Origin: Osmia lignaria lignaria
Lineage: Eukaryota > Arthropoda > Insecta > Hymenoptera > Megachilidae
Assembly (NCBI RefSeq): GCF_051020975.1
Contig: NW_027478162.1
Span: 494,501 to 558,500 of the forward strand
Direction: 5' to 3'
Length of the DNA: 64,000 bases
Both the position numbers and the translations under genes were made by a program. The notes under the pieces were generated by a model that was not told the DNA's origin, ran no database searches, and saw only the letters and a program-made list of their open reading frames with translations. Shown here piece after piece: positions 49,257-63,102 of this stretch (the first letter of the stretch is position 1; the number at the start of each line of letters is the position of its first letter).

Positions 49257-51188
49257 TCTCTTAACATTTTGCCATAGCTCGCTTCGTTTCCGAGATATTT
49301 GCAGATATATCTCAAGGGAAGGGGCCTGACGGACATATTTCGAGATATTTCTTCTTCTTGTTGTTCTTCTCCTGCACAGCTAAGCTGGAAGTGGCATTTG
49401 CAGCTCGCAATAGTGCAGAGTTATCTCAAAGAAAGGGGCCACGGTGTTTCTGTATCTCTATTATGTTGGTGCGGCTTCGGAACTTTTAAATATCTTGATA
49501 TATCTCGAGAACTACGCATCTGATCGAAAAATATCATAGAACATAAAAAGTAGGAAACTTAATTCTCTACAAAAAAGGTCTCTTAACATTTTGCCATAGC
49601 TCGCTTCGTTTCCGAGATATTTGCAGATTTATCTCAAGGGAAGGGGCCTGACGGACATATTTCGAGATATTTCTTCTTCTTGTTGTTCTTCTTCTGCACA
49701 GCTAAGCTGGAAGTGGCATTTGCAGTGCGCAATAGTGCAGAGTTATCTCAAAGAAAGGGGCCACGGTGTTTCTGTATCTCTATTATGTTGGTGCGACTTC
49801 GGAACTTTTAAATATCTTGATATATCTCGAGAACCACGCATCTGATCTAAAAATATCATACTACATAAAAAGTAGGAAACTTAATTCTCTACAAGAAAGG
49901 TCTCTAAACATTTTGCCATAGCTCGCTTCGTTTCCGAGATATTTGCAGATTTATCTCAAGGGAAGGGGCCTGACGGACGTATTTCGAGATATTTCTTCTT
50001 CTTGTTGTTCTTCCTCTGCACAGCTAAGCTGGAAGTGGCATTTGCGGCTCGCACTAGTGCAGAGTTATCTCAAAGAAAGGGGCCACGGTGTTTCTGTATC
50101 TCTATTATGTTGGTGCGACTTCGGAACTTTTAAATATCTTGATATATCTCGAGAACTACGCATCTGATCAAAAAATATCATAGAAGATAAAAAGTAGGAA
50201 ACTTAATTCTCTACAAAAAAGGTCTCTTAACATTTTGCCATAGCTCGCTTCGTTTCCGAGATATTTGCAGATTTATCTCAAGGGAAGGGGCCTGACGGAC
50301 ATATTTCGAGATATTTCTTCTTCTTGTTGTTCTTCTTCTGCACAGCTTAGCTGGAAGTGGCATTTGCAGCTCGCAATAGTGCAGAGTTATCTCAAAGAAA
50401 GGGGCCACGGTGTTTCTGTATCTCTATTATGTTGGTGCGGCTTCGGAACTTTTAAATATCTTGATATATCTCGAGAACTACGCGTCTGATCAAAAAATAT
50501 CATAGAACATAAAAAGTAGGAAACTTAATTCTCTACAAAAACGGTCTCTTAACATTTTGCCATGGCTCGCTTCGTTTCCGAGATATTTGCAGATATATCT
50601 CAAGGGAAGGGGCCTGACGGACATATTTCGAGATATTTCTTCTTCTTGTTGCTCTTCTTCTGCACAGCTAAGCTGGAAGTGGCATTTGCGGCTCGCACTA
50701 GTGCACAGTTATCTCAAAGAAAGGGGCCACGGTGTTTCTGTATCTCTATTATGTTGGTGCGTCTTCGGAACTTTTAAATATCTTGATATATCTCGAGAAC
50801 TACGCTTCTGATCAAAAAATATCATAGAACGTAAATTGTAGGAAACATTATTCTCTACAAAAAAGGTCTCTTAACATTTTGCCATAGCTCGCTTCGTTTC
50901 CGAGATATTTGCAGATTTATCTCAAGGGAAGGGTCCTGATGGACATATTTCGAGATATTTCTTCTTCTTGTTGTTCTTCTTCTGCACAGCTAAACTGGAA
51001 GTGGCATTTCCAGCTCGCAATCGTGCAGAGTTATCTCAAAGAAAGGGGCCACGGTGTTTCTGTATCTCTATTATGTTGGTGCGGCTTCGGAACTTTTAAA
51101 TATCTCGATATATCTCGAAAACTACGCTTCTGATCAAAAAATATCATAGAACCTAAATTGTAGGAAACATAATTCTCTACAAAAAAGG
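49257..51188 (+). repeat. HOR unit F, copy 1 (6 monomers, 1932 bp)
   Basis: Monomers 154-159 are marked by ttctcctgc with gatcgaaaa, gcgcaat with gcgacttcgg, ctctaaacatt with ggacgtattt, cagcttagc, ccatggctcg with ttgctcttc, and gggtcctgatgg with class B tail. Confidence 0.93.
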
Positions 51189-53120
51189 TCTCTTAACATT
51201 TTGCCATAGCTCGCTTCGTTTCCGAGATATTTGCAGATATATCTCAAGGGAAGGGGCCTGACGGACATATTTCGAGATATTTCTTCTTCTTGTTGTTCTT
51301 CTCCTGCACAGCTAAGCTGGAAGTGGCATTTGCAGCTCGCAATAGTGCAGAGTTATCTCAAAGAAAGGGGCCACGGTGTTTCTGTATCTCTATTATGTTG
51401 GTGCGGCTTCGGAACTTTTAAATATCTTGATATATCTCGAGAACTACGCATCTGATCGAAAAATATCATAGAACATAAAAAGTAGGAAACTTAATTCTCT
51501 ACAAAAAAGGTCTCTTAACATTTTGCCATAGCTCGCTTCGTTTCCGAGATATTTGCAGATTTATCTCAAGGGAAGGGGCCTGACGGACATATTTCGAGAT
51601 ATTTCTTCTTCTTGTTGTTCTTCTTCTGCACAGCTAAGCTGGAAGTGGCATTTGCAGCGCGCAATAGTGCAGAGTTATCTCAAAGAAAGGGGCCACGGTG
51701 TTTCTGTATCTCTATTATGTTGGTGCGACTTCGGAACTTTTAAATATCTTGATATATCTCGAGAACTACGCATCTGATCTAAAAATATCATACTACATAA
51801 AAAGTAGGAAACTTAATTCTCTACAAGAAATGTCTCTAAACATTTTGCCATAGCTCGCTTCGTTTCCGAGATATTTGCAGATTTATCTCAAGGGAAGGGG
51901 CCTGACGGACGTATTTCGAGATATTTCTTCTTCTTGTTGTTCTTCCTCTGCACAGCTAAGCTGGAAGTGGCATTTGCGGCTCGAACTAGTGCAGAGTTAT
52001 CTCAAAGAAAGGGGCCACGGTGTTTCTGTATCTCTATTATGTTGGTGCGACTTCGGAACTTTTAAATATCTTGATATATCTCGAGAACTACGCATCTGAT
52101 CAAAAAATATCATAGAAGATAAAAAGTAGGAAACTTAATTCTCTACAAAAAAGGTCTCTTAACATTTTGCCATAGCTCGCTTCGTTTCCGAGATATTTGC
52201 AGATTTATCTCAAGGGAAGGGGCCTGACGGACATATTTCGAGATATTTCTTCTTCTTGTTGTTCTTCTTCTGCACAGCTTAGCTGGAAGTGGCATTTGCA
52301 GCTCGCAATAGTGCAGAGTTATCTCAAAGAAAGGGGCCACGGTGTTTCTGTATCTCTATTATGTTGGTGCGGCTTCGGAACTTTTAAATATCTTGATATA
52401 TCTCGAGAACTACGCGTCTGATCAAAAAATATCATAGAACATAAAAAGTAGGAAACTTAATTCTCTACAAAAACGGTCTCTTAACATTTTGCCATGGCTC
52501 GCTTCGTTTCCGAGATATTTGCAGATATATCTCAAGGGAAGGGGCCTGACGGACATATTTCGAGATATTTCTTCTTCTTGTTGCTCTTCTTCTGCACAGC
52601 TAAGCTGGAAGTGGCATTTGCGGCTCGCACTAGTGCACAGTTATCTCAAAGAAAGGGGCCACGGTGTTTCTGTATCTCTATTATGTTGGTGCGTCTTCGG
52701 AACTTTTAAATATCTTGATATATCTCGAGAACTACGCTTCTGATCAAAAAATATCATAGAACGTAAATTGTAGGAAACATTATTCTCTACAAAAAAGGTC
52801 TCTTAACATTTTGCCATAGCTCGCTTCGTTTCCGAGATATTTGCAGATTTATCTCAAGGGAAGGGTCCTGATGGACATATTTCGAGATATTTCTTCTTCT
52901 TGTTGTTCTTCTTCTGCACAGCTAAACTGGAAGTGGTATTTCCAGCTCGCAATCGTGCAGAGTTATCTCAAAGAAAGGGGCCACGGTGTTTCTGTATCTC
53001 TATTATGTTGGTGCGGCTTCGGAACTTTTAAATATCTCGATATATCTCGAAAACTACGCTTCTGATCAAAAAATATCATAGAACCTAAATTGTAGGAAAC
53101 ATAATTCTCTACAAAAAAGG
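51189..53120 (+). repeat. HOR unit F, copy 2 (6 monomers, 1932 bp)
   Basis: This is the tandem partner of 49257-51188. I noticed only about five substitutions (two in monomer 161, two in 162, one in 165), so the two are more than 99.5% identical by eye. Confidence 0.93.
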
Positions 53121-53764
53121 TCTCTTAACATTTTGCCATAGCTCGCTTCGTTTCCGAGATATTTGCAGATATATCTCAAGGGAAGGGGCCTGACGGACAT
53201 ATTTCGAGATATTTCTTCTTCTTGTTGTTCTTCTCCTGCACAGCTAAGCTGGAAGTGGCATTTGCAGCTCGCAATAGTGCAGAGTTATCTCAAAGAAAGG
53301 GGCCACGGTGTTTCTGTATCTCTATTATGTTGGTGCGGCTTCGGAACTTTTAAATATCTTGATATATCTCGAGAACTACGCATCTGATCGAAAAATATCA
53401 TAGAACATAAAAAGTAGGAAACTTAATTCTCTACAAAAAAGGTCTCTTAACATTTTGCCATAGCTCGCTTCGTTTCCGAGATATTTGCAGATTTATCTCA
53501 AGGGAAGGGGCCTGACGGACATATTTCGAGATATTTCTTCTTCTTGTTGTTCTTCTTCTGCACAGCTAAGCTGGAAGTGGCATTTGCAGCGCGCAATAGT
53601 GCAGAGTTATCTCAAAGAAAGGGGCCACGGTGTTTCTGTATCTCTATTATGTTGGTGCGACTTCGGAACTTTTAAATATCTTGATATATCTCGAGAACTA
53701 CGCATCTGATCTAAAAATATCATACTACATAAAAAGTAGGAAACTTAATTCTCTACAAGAAAGG
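53121..53764 (+). repeat. HOR unit F, partial copy 3 (monomers 166-167)
   Basis: The first two monomers of unit F, ttctcctgc and cagcgcgc types, are repeated once more. The array then changes to unit G inside monomer 168, which follows the ctctaaacatt junction typical of unit F but lacks ggacgtattt. Confidence 0.9.
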
Positions 53765-55052
53765 TCTCTAAACATTTTGCCATAGCTCGCTTCGTTTCCG
53801 AGATATTTGCAGATTTATCTCAAGGGAAGGGGCCTGACGGACATATTTCGAGATATTTCTTCTTCTTGTTGTTCTTCTTCTGCACAGCTAAGCTGGAAGT
53901 GGCATTTGCGGCTCGCACTAGTGCAGAGTTATCTCAAAGAAAGGGGCCACAGAGTTTCTGTATCTCTATTATGTTGGTGCGGCTTCGGAACTTTTAAATA
54001 TCTCGATATATCTCGAAAACTACGCTTCTGATCAAAAAATATCATAGAACATAAATTGTAGGAAACATAATTCTCTACAAAAAACGTCTCTTAACATTTT
54101 GCCATAGCTCGCTTCGTTTCCGAGATATTTGCAGATTCAGCTCAAAGGAACTGGCCTGACGGACATATTTCGAGATATTTCTTCTTCTTGTTGTTCTTCT
54201 TCTGCACAGCTAAGCTGGAAGTGGCATTTGCAGCTCGCAATAGTGCAGAGTTATCTCAATGAAAGGGGCCACGGTGTTTCTGTATCTCTATTATGTTGGT
54301 GCGGCTTCGGAACTTTTAAATATCTTGATATATCTCGAGAACTACGCATCTGATCAAAAAATATCATAGAACATAAAAAGTAGGAAACTTAATTCTCTAC
54401 AAAAAAGGTCTCTTAACATTTTGCCATAGCTCGCTTCGTTTCCGAGATATTTGCAGATTTATCTCAAGGGAAGGGGCCTGACGGACATATTTCGAGATAT
54501 TTCTTCTTCTTGTTGTTCTTCTTCTGCACAGCTAAGCTGGAAGTGGCATTTGCGGCTCGCACTAGTGCAGAGTTATCTCAAAGAAAGGGGCCACGGTGTT
54601 TCTGTATCTCTATTATGTTGGTGCGGCTTCGGAACTTTTAAATATCTCGATGTATCTCGAAAACTACGCTTCTGATCAAAAAATATCATAGAACATAAAT
54701 TGTAGGAAACATAATTCTCTACAAAAAAGGTCTCTTAACATTTTGCCATAGCTCGCTTCGTTTCCGAGATATTTGCAGATATATCTCAAGGGAAGGGGCC
54801 TGACGGACATATTTCGAGATATTTCTTCTTCTTGTTGTTCTTCTTCTGCACAGCTAAGCTGGAAGTGGCATTTACAGCTCGCAATAGTGCCGAGTTATCT
54901 CAAAGAAAGGGGCCACGGTGTTTCTGTATCTCTATTATGTTGGTGCGGCTTCGGAACTTTTAAATATCTTGATATATCTCGAGAACTACGCATCTGATCA
55001 AAAAATATCATAGAACATAAAAAGTAGGAAACTTAATTCTCTACAAAAAAGG
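53765..55052 (+). repeat. HOR unit G, copy 1 (4 monomers, 1288 bp)
   Basis: Monomers 168-171 in order: gcggctcgcac with class B tail; gattcagctcaaagg; ctcgatgtatc with class B tail; gatatatctc with tttacagctc and class A tail. Confidence 0.82.
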
Positions 55053-56340
55053 TCTCTTAACATTTTGCCATAGCTCGCTTCGTTTCCGAGATATTTGCAG
55101 ATTTATCTCAAGGGAACGGGCCAGACGGACATATTGCGAGATATTTCTTCTTCTTGTTGTTCTTCTTCTGCACAGCTAAGCTGGAAGTGGCATTTGCGGC
55201 TCGCACTAGTGCAGAGTTATCTCAAAGAACGGGGCCACGGTGTTTCTGTATCCCTATTATGTTGGTGCGGCTTCGGAACTTTTAAATATCTCGATATATC
55301 TCGAAAACTACGCTTCTGATCAAAAAATATCATAGAACATAAATTGTAGGAAACATAATTGTCTATAAAAAACGTCTCTTAACATTTTGCCATAGCTCGC
55401 TTCATTTCCGAGATATTTGCAGATTCAGCTCAAAGGAACTGGCCTGACGGACATATTTCGAGATATTTCTTCTTCTTGTTGTTCTTCCTCTGCACAGCTA
55501 AGCTGGAAGTGGCATTTGCAGCTCGCAATAGTGCAGAGTTATCTCAAAGAAAGGGGCCACGGTGTTTCTGTATCTCTATTATGTTGGTGCGGCTTCGGAA
55601 CTTTTAAATATCTTGATATATCTCGAGAACTACGCATCTGATCAAAAAATATCACAGAACATAAAAAGTAGGAAACTTAATTCCCTACAAAAAAGGTCTC
55701 TTAACATTTTGCCATAGCTCGCTTCGTTTCCGAGATATTTGCAGATTTATCTCAAGGGAAGGGGCCTGACGGACATATTTCGAGATATTTCTTCTTCTTG
55801 TTGTTCTTCTTCTGCACAGCTAAGCTGGAAGTGGCATTTGCGGCTCGCACTAGTGCAGAGTTATCTCAAAGAAAGGGGCCACGGTGTTTCTGTATCTCTA
55901 TTATGTTGGTGCGGCTTCGGAACTTTTAAATATCTCGATGTATCTCGAAAACTACGCTTCTGATCAAAAAATATCATAGAACATAAATTGTAGGAAACAT
56001 AATTCTCTACAAAAAAGGTCTCTTAACAGTTTGCCATAGCTCGCTTCGTTTCCGAGATATTTGCAGATATATCTCAAGGGAAGGGGCCTGACGGACATAT
56101 TTCGAGATGTTTCTTCTTTTTGTTGTTCTTCTTCTGCACAGCCAAGCTGGAAGTGGCATTTACAGCTCGCAATAGTGCAGAGTTATCTCAAAGAAAGGGG
56201 CCACGGTGTTTCTGTATCTCTATTATGTTGGTGCGGCTTCGGAACTTTTAAATATCTTGATATATCTCGAGAACTACGCATCTGATCAAAAAATATCATA
56301 GAACATAAAAAGTAGGAAACTTAATTCTCTACAAAAAAGG
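55053..56340 (+). repeat. HOR unit G, copy 2 (4 monomers, 1288 bp)
   Basis: Monomers 172-175 follow the same order as 168-171 but with more private changes (aacgggccagacgg and catattgcg in 172, gatgtttcttcttttt in 175). It is therefore an older or less homogenised duplication than units A, D and F. Confidence 0.8.
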
Positions 56341-58708
56341 TCTCTTAACATTTTGCCATAGCTCGCTTCGTTTCCGAGATATTTGCAGATTTATCTCAAG
56401 GGAAGGGGCCTGACGGACATATTTCGAGATATTTCTTCTTCTTGTTGTTCTTCTTCTGCACAGCTAAGCTGGAAGTGGCATTTGCAGCTCGCAATAGTGC
56501 AGAGTTATCTCAAAGAAAGGGGCCACGGTGTTTCTGTATCTCTATTATGTTGGTGCTGCATCGGAACTTTTAAATATCTTGATATATCTCGAGAACTACG
56601 CGTCTGATCAAAAAATATCATAGAACATAAAAAGTAGGAAACTTAATTCTCTACAACAACGGTCTCTTAACATTTTGCCATAGCTCGCTTCGTTTCCGAG
56701 ATATTTGCATATTTATCTCAAGGGAAGGGGCCTGACGGACATATTTCGAGATATTTCTTCTTCTTGTTGTTCTTCTTCTGCACAGCTAAGCTGGAAGTGG
56801 CATTTGCGGCTCGCACTAGTGCAGAGTTATCTCAAAGAAAGGGGCCACGGTGTTTCTGTATCTCTATTATGTTGGTGCGGCTTCGGAACTTTTAAATATC
56901 TCGATATATCTCGAAAACTACGCTTCTGATCAAAAAATATCATAGAACATAAATTGTAGGAAACAGAATTCTCTACAAAAAAGGTCTCTTAACATTTTGC
57001 CATAGCTCGCTTCGTTTCCGAGATATTTGCAGATATATCTCAAGGGAAGGGGCCTGACGGACATATTTCGAGATATTTCTTCTTCTTGTTGTTCTTCTTC
57101 TGCACAGCTAAGCTGGAAGTGGCATTTGCGGCTCGCACTAGTGCAGAGTTATCTCAAAGAAAGGGGCCACGGTGTTTCTGTATCTCTATTATGTTGGTGC
57201 GGCTTCGGAACTTTTAAATATCTCGATGTATTTCGAAAACTACGCTTCTGATCAAAAAATATCATAGAACATAAATTGTAGGAAACATAATTCTCTATAA
57301 AAAACGTCTCTTAACATTTTGTCATAGCTCGCTTCGTTTCCGAGATATTTGCAGATTCAGCTCAAAGGAACTGGCCTGACGGACATATTTCGAGATATTT
57401 CTTCTTCTTGTTGTTCTTCCTCTGCACAGCTAAGCTGGAAGTGGCATTTGCAGCTCGCAATAGTGCAGAGTTATCTCAAAGAAAGGGGCCACGGTGTTTC
57501 TGTATCTCTATTATGTTGGTGCGGCTTCGGAACTCTTAAATATCTTGATATATCTCGAGAACTACGCATCTGATCAAAAAATATCATAGAACATAAAAAG
57601 TAGGAAACTTAATTCTCTACAAAAGAGGTCTCTTAACATTTTGCCATAGCTCGCTTCGTTTCCGAGATATTTGCAGATTCAGCTCAAAGGAACTGGCCTA
57701 ACGGACATATTTCGAGATATTTCTTCTTCTTGTTGTTCTTCTTCTGCACAGCTAAACTGGAAGTGGCATTTCCAGCTCGCAATAGTGCAGAGTTATCTCA
57801 AAGAGAGGGGCCACGGTGTTTCTGTATCTCTATTATGTTGGTGCGGCTTCGGAACTTTTAAATATCTTGATATATCTCGAGAACTACGCATCTGATCAAA
57901 AAATATCATAGAAGATAAAAAGTAGGAAACTTAATTCTCTACACAAAAGGTCTCTTCACATTTTGCCATAGCTCGCTTCGTTTCCGAGATATGTGCAGAT
58001 TTATCTCAAGGGAAGGGGCCTGACGGACATATTTCGAGATATTTCTTCTTCTTGTTGTTCTTCTTCTGCACAGCTAAGCTGGAAGTGGCATTTGCGGCTC
58101 GCACTAGTGCAGAGTTATCTCAAAGAAAGGGGCCACGGTGTTTCTGTATCTCTATTATGTTGGTGCGGCTTCGGAAGTTTTAAATATCTTGATATATCTC
58201 GAGAACTACGCATCTGATCAAAAAATATCATAGAAGATAAAAAGTAGGAAACTTAATTCTCTACACAAAAGGTCTCTTGACATTTTGCCATAGCTCGCTT
58301 CGTTTCCGAGATATGTGCAGATTTATCTCAAGGGAAGGGGCCTGACGGACATATTTCGAGATATTTCTTCTTCTTCTTGTTCTTCTTCTGCACAGCTAAG
58401 CTGGAAGTGGCATTTGCGGCTCGCACTAGTGCAGAGTTATCTCAAAGAAAGGGGCCACGGTGTTTCTGTATCTCTATTATGTTGGTGCGGCTTCGGAACT
58501 TTTAAATATCTCGATATATCTCGAAAACTACGCTTCTGATCAAAAAATATCATAGAACATAAATTGTAGGAAACATAATTCTCTACAAAAAAGGTCTCTT
58601 AACATTTTGCCATAGCTCGCTTCGTTTCCGAGATATTTGCAGATTCAACTCAAAGGAACTGGCCTGACGGACATATTTCGAGATATTTCTTCTTCTTGTT
58701 GTTCTTCC

Positions 58709-59095
58709 TCTGCACAGCTAAGCTGGAAGTGGCATTTGCAGCTCGCAATAGTGCAGAGTTATCTCGAAGAAAGGGGCCACGGTGTTTCTGTATCTCTATT
58801 ATGTTGGTGCGGCTTCGGAACTTTAAAATATCTTTATATATCTCGAGAACTACGCATCTGATTAAAAAATATCATAGAACGTAAAAAGTAGGAAACTTAA
58901 TTCTCTACAAATAAAGTCGCTTAACATTTTGCCATAGCTCGCTTCGTTTCCGAGATATTTGCAGATTTATCTCAAGGGAAGGGGCCTGACGGACATATTT
59001 CGAGATATTTCTTCTTCTTGTTGTTCTTCTTCTGCACAGCTAAGCTGGAAGTGGCATTTGCAGCTCGCAATAGTGCAGAGTTATCTCAAAGAAAG
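58709..59095 (+). repeat. Rare-variant tract shared with 18144-18530
   Basis: This is the distant twin of 18144-18530. The head of monomer 183 (gattcaactcaaagg, ttcctctgc) differs from that of monomer 57, while everything from 58709 to 59095 agrees. That suggests transfer of about 390 bp between distant monomers, or common descent followed by head replacement. Confidence 0.88.
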
Positions 59096-62000
59096 GGGCC
59101 ACGGTGTTTCTGTATCTCTATTATGTTGGTGCGGCTTCGGAACTCTTAAATATCTTGATATATCTCGAGAACTACGCATCTGATCAAAAAATATCATAGA
59201 ACATAAAAAGTAGGAAACTTAATTCTCTACAAAAGAGGTCTCTTAACATTTTGCCATAGCTCGCTTCGTTTCCGAGATATTTGCAGATTTATCTCACGGG
59301 AAGGGGCCTAACGGACATATTTCGAGATATTTCTTCTTCTTGTTGTTCTTCTTCTGCACAGCTAAACTGGAAGTGGCATTTCCAGCTCGCCATAGTGCAG
59401 AGTTATCTCAAAGAAAGGGGCCACGGTGTTTCTGTATCTCTATTATGTTGGTGCGGCTTCGGAACTTTTAAATATCTTGATATATCTCGAGAACTACGCA
59501 TCTGATCAAAAAATATCATATAACATAAAAAGTAGGAAACTTAATTCTCTACAAAAAAGGTCTCTTAACATTTTGCCATAGCTCGCTTCGTTTCCGAGAT
59601 ATTTGCAGATTTATCTCAAGGGAAGGGGCCTGACGGACATATTTCGAGATGTTTCTTCTTCTTGTTGTTCTTCTTCTGCACACCTAAGCTGGAAGTGGCA
59701 TTTACAGCTCGCAATAGTGCAGAGTTATCTCAAAGAAAGGGGCCACGGTGTTTCTGTATCTCTATTATGTTGGTGCGGCTTCGGAACTTTTAAATATCTT
59801 GATATATCTCGAGAACTACGCATCTGATCAAAAAATATCATAGAACATAAAAGGTGGGAAACTTAATTCTCTACAAAAAAGGTCTCTTAACATTTTGCCA
59901 TAGCTCGCTTCGTTTCCGAGATATTTGCATATTTATCTCAAGGGAAGGGGCCTGACGGACATATTTCGAGATATTTCTTCTTCTTGTTGTTCTTCTTCTG
60001 CACAGCTAAGCTGGAAGTGGCATTTGCGGCTCGCACTAGTGCAGAGTTATCTCAAAGAAAGGGGCCACGGTGTTTCTGTATCTCTATTATGTTGGTGCGG
60101 CTTCGGAACTTTTAAATATCTCGATATATCTCGAAAACTACGCTTCTGATCAAAAAATATCATAGAACATAAAAAGTAGGAAACTTAATTCTCTACAAAA
60201 AAGGTCTCTTAACATTTTGCCATAGCACGCTTCGTTTCCGAGATATTTGCAGATTCATCTCAAGGGAAGGGGTCTGACGGACATATTTCGAGATATTTCT
60301 TCTTCTTGTTGTTCTTCTTCTGCACAGCTAAGCTCGAAGTGGCATTTGCAGCTCGCAATAGTGCAGAGTTATCTCAAAGAAAGAGGCCACGGTGTTTCTG
60401 TACCTCTATTATGTTGGTGCAGCTTCGGAACTTTTAAATATCTTGATATATCTCGAGAACTACGCATCTGATCAAAAAATATCATCGAACATGAAAAGTA
60501 GGAAACTTAATTCTCTACAAAAAAGGTCTCTCAACATTTCGCCATAGCTCGCTTCGTTTCCGAGATATTTGCAGATTTATCTCAAGGGAAGGGGCCTGTC
60601 GGACATATTTCGAGATATTTCTTCTTCTTGTTGTTCTTCTTCTGCACAGCTAAGCTGGAAGTGGCATTTGCGGCTCGCACTAGTGCAGAGTTATCTCAAA
60701 GAAAGGGGCCACGGTGTTTCTGTATCTCTATTATGTTGGTGCGGCTTCGGAACTTTTAAATATCTCGATATATCTCGAAAACTACGCTTCCGATCAAAAA
60801 ATATCATAGAACATAAATTGTAGGAAACATAATTCTCTACAAAAAAGGTCTCTTAACATTTTGCCATAGCTCGCTTCGTTTCCGAGATATTTGCAGATAT
60901 ATCTCAAGGGAAGGGGCCTGACGGACATATTTCGAGATATTTCTTCTTCTTGTTGTTCTTCTTCTGCACAGCTAAGCTGGAAGTGGCATTTACAGCTCGC
61001 AATAGTGCAGAGTTATCTCAAAGAAAGGGGCCACGGTGTTTCTGTATCTCTATTATGTTGGTGCGGCTTCGGAACTTTTAAATATCTTGATATATCTCGA
61101 GAACTACGCATCTGATCAAAAAATATCATAGAACATAAAAGGTAGGAAACTTAATTCTCTACAAAAAAGGTCTCTTAACATTTTGCCATAGCTCGCTTCG
61201 TTTCCGAGATATTTGCATATTTATCTCAAGGGAAGGGGCCTGACGGACATATTTCGAGATATTTCTTCTTCTTGTTGTTCTTCTTCTGCACAGCTAAGCT
61301 GGAAGTGGCATTTGCGGCTCGCACTAGTGCAGAGTTATCTCAAAGACAGGGGCAACGGTGTTTCTGTATCTCTATTATGTTGGTGCGGCTTCGGAACTTT
61401 TAAATATCTTGATATATCTCGAGAACTACGCGTCTGATCAAAAAATATCATAGAACATAAAAAGTAGGAAACTTAATTCTCTACCACAACGGTCTCTTAA
61501 CATTTTGCCACAGCTCGCTTCGTTTCCGAGATATTTGCATATTTATCTCAAGGGAAGGGGCCTGACGGACATATTTCGAGATATTTCTTCTTCTTGTTGT
61601 TCTTCTTCTGCACAGCTAAGCTGGAAGTGGCATTTGCGGCTCGCACTAGTGCAGAGTTATCTCAAAGAAAGGGGCCACGGTGTTTCTGTATCTCCATTAT
61701 GTTGGTGCGTCTTCGGAACTTTTAAATATCTTGATATATCTCGAGAACTACGCATCTGATCAAAAAATATCATAGAACATAAAAAGTAGGAAACTTAATT
61801 CTCTACAAAAAAGGTCTCTTAACATTTTGCCATCGCTCGCTTCGTTTCCGAGATATTTGCATATTTATCTCAAGGGAAGGGGCCTGACGGACATATTTCG
61901 AGATATTTCTTCTTCTTGTTGTTCTTCTTCTGCACAGCTAAGCTGGAAGTGGCATTTGCGGCTCGCACTAGTGCAGAGTTATCTCAAAGAAAGGGGCCAC

Positions 62001-62136
62001 GGTGTTTCTGTATCTCTATTATGTTGGTGCGGCTTCGGAACTTTTAAATATCTCGATATATCTCGAAAACTACGCTTCTGATCAAAAAATATCATAGAAC
62101 ATAAATTGTAGGAAACATAATTCTCTACAAAAAAGG

Positions 62137-63102
62137 TCTCTTAACATTTTGCCATAGCTCGCTTCGTTTCCGAGATATTTGCAGATATATCTCAAGGGAA
62201 GGGGCCTGACGGACATATTTCGAGATATTTCTTCTTCTTGTTGTTCTCCTTCTGCACAGCTAAGCTGGAAGTGGCATTTGCAGCTCGCAATAGTGCAGAG
62301 TTATCTCAAAGAAAGGGGCCACGGTGTTTCTGTATCTCTATTATGTTGGTGCTGCATCGGAACTTTTAAATATCTTGATATATGTCGAGAACTACGCGTC
62401 TGATCAAAAAATATCATAGAACATAAAAAGTAGGAAACTTAATTCTCTACAACAACGGTCTCTTAACATTTTGCCATAGCTCGCTTCGTTTCCGAGATAT
62501 TTGCATATTTATCTCAAGGGAAGGGGCCTGACGGACATATTTCGAGATATTTCCTCTTCTTGTTGTTCTTCTTCTGCACAGCTAAGCTGGAAGTGGCATT
62601 TGTGGCTCGCACTAGTGCAGAGTTATCTCAAAGAAAGGGGCCACGGTGTTTCTGTATCTCTATTATGTTGATGCGGCTTCGGAACTTTTAAATATCTTGA
62701 TATATCTCGAGAACTACGCTTCTGATCAAAAAATATCATAGAACGTAAATTGTAGGAAACATTATTCTCTACAAAAAAGGTCTCTTAACATTTTGCCATC
62801 GCTCGCTTCGTTTCCGAGATATTTGCATATTAATCTCAAGGGAAGGGGCCTGACGGACATATTTCGAGATATTTCTTCTTCTTGTTGTTCTTCTTCTGCA
62901 CAGCTAAGCTGGAAGTGGCATTTGCGGCTCGCACTAGTGCAGAGTTATCTCAAAGAAAGGGGCCACGGTGTTTCTGTATCTCTATTATGTTGGTGCGGCT
63001 TCGGAACTTTTAAATATCTCGATATATCTCGAAAACTACGCTTCTGATCAAAAAATATCATAGAGCATAAATTGTAGGAAACATAATTCTCTACAAAAAA
63101 GG
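62137..63102 (+). repeat. 3-monomer run 194-196, partly repeated by 197-199
   Basis: Monomers 194 and 197 share the gatatatctc head, catcgg and the ctacaacaacgg junction. Monomers 195 and 198 share gcatattta, ttgatgcgg and aacgtaaattg with cattattctc. The third members differ (196 has ccatcgctcg; 199 is gattcatctc type). Confidence 0.78.
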
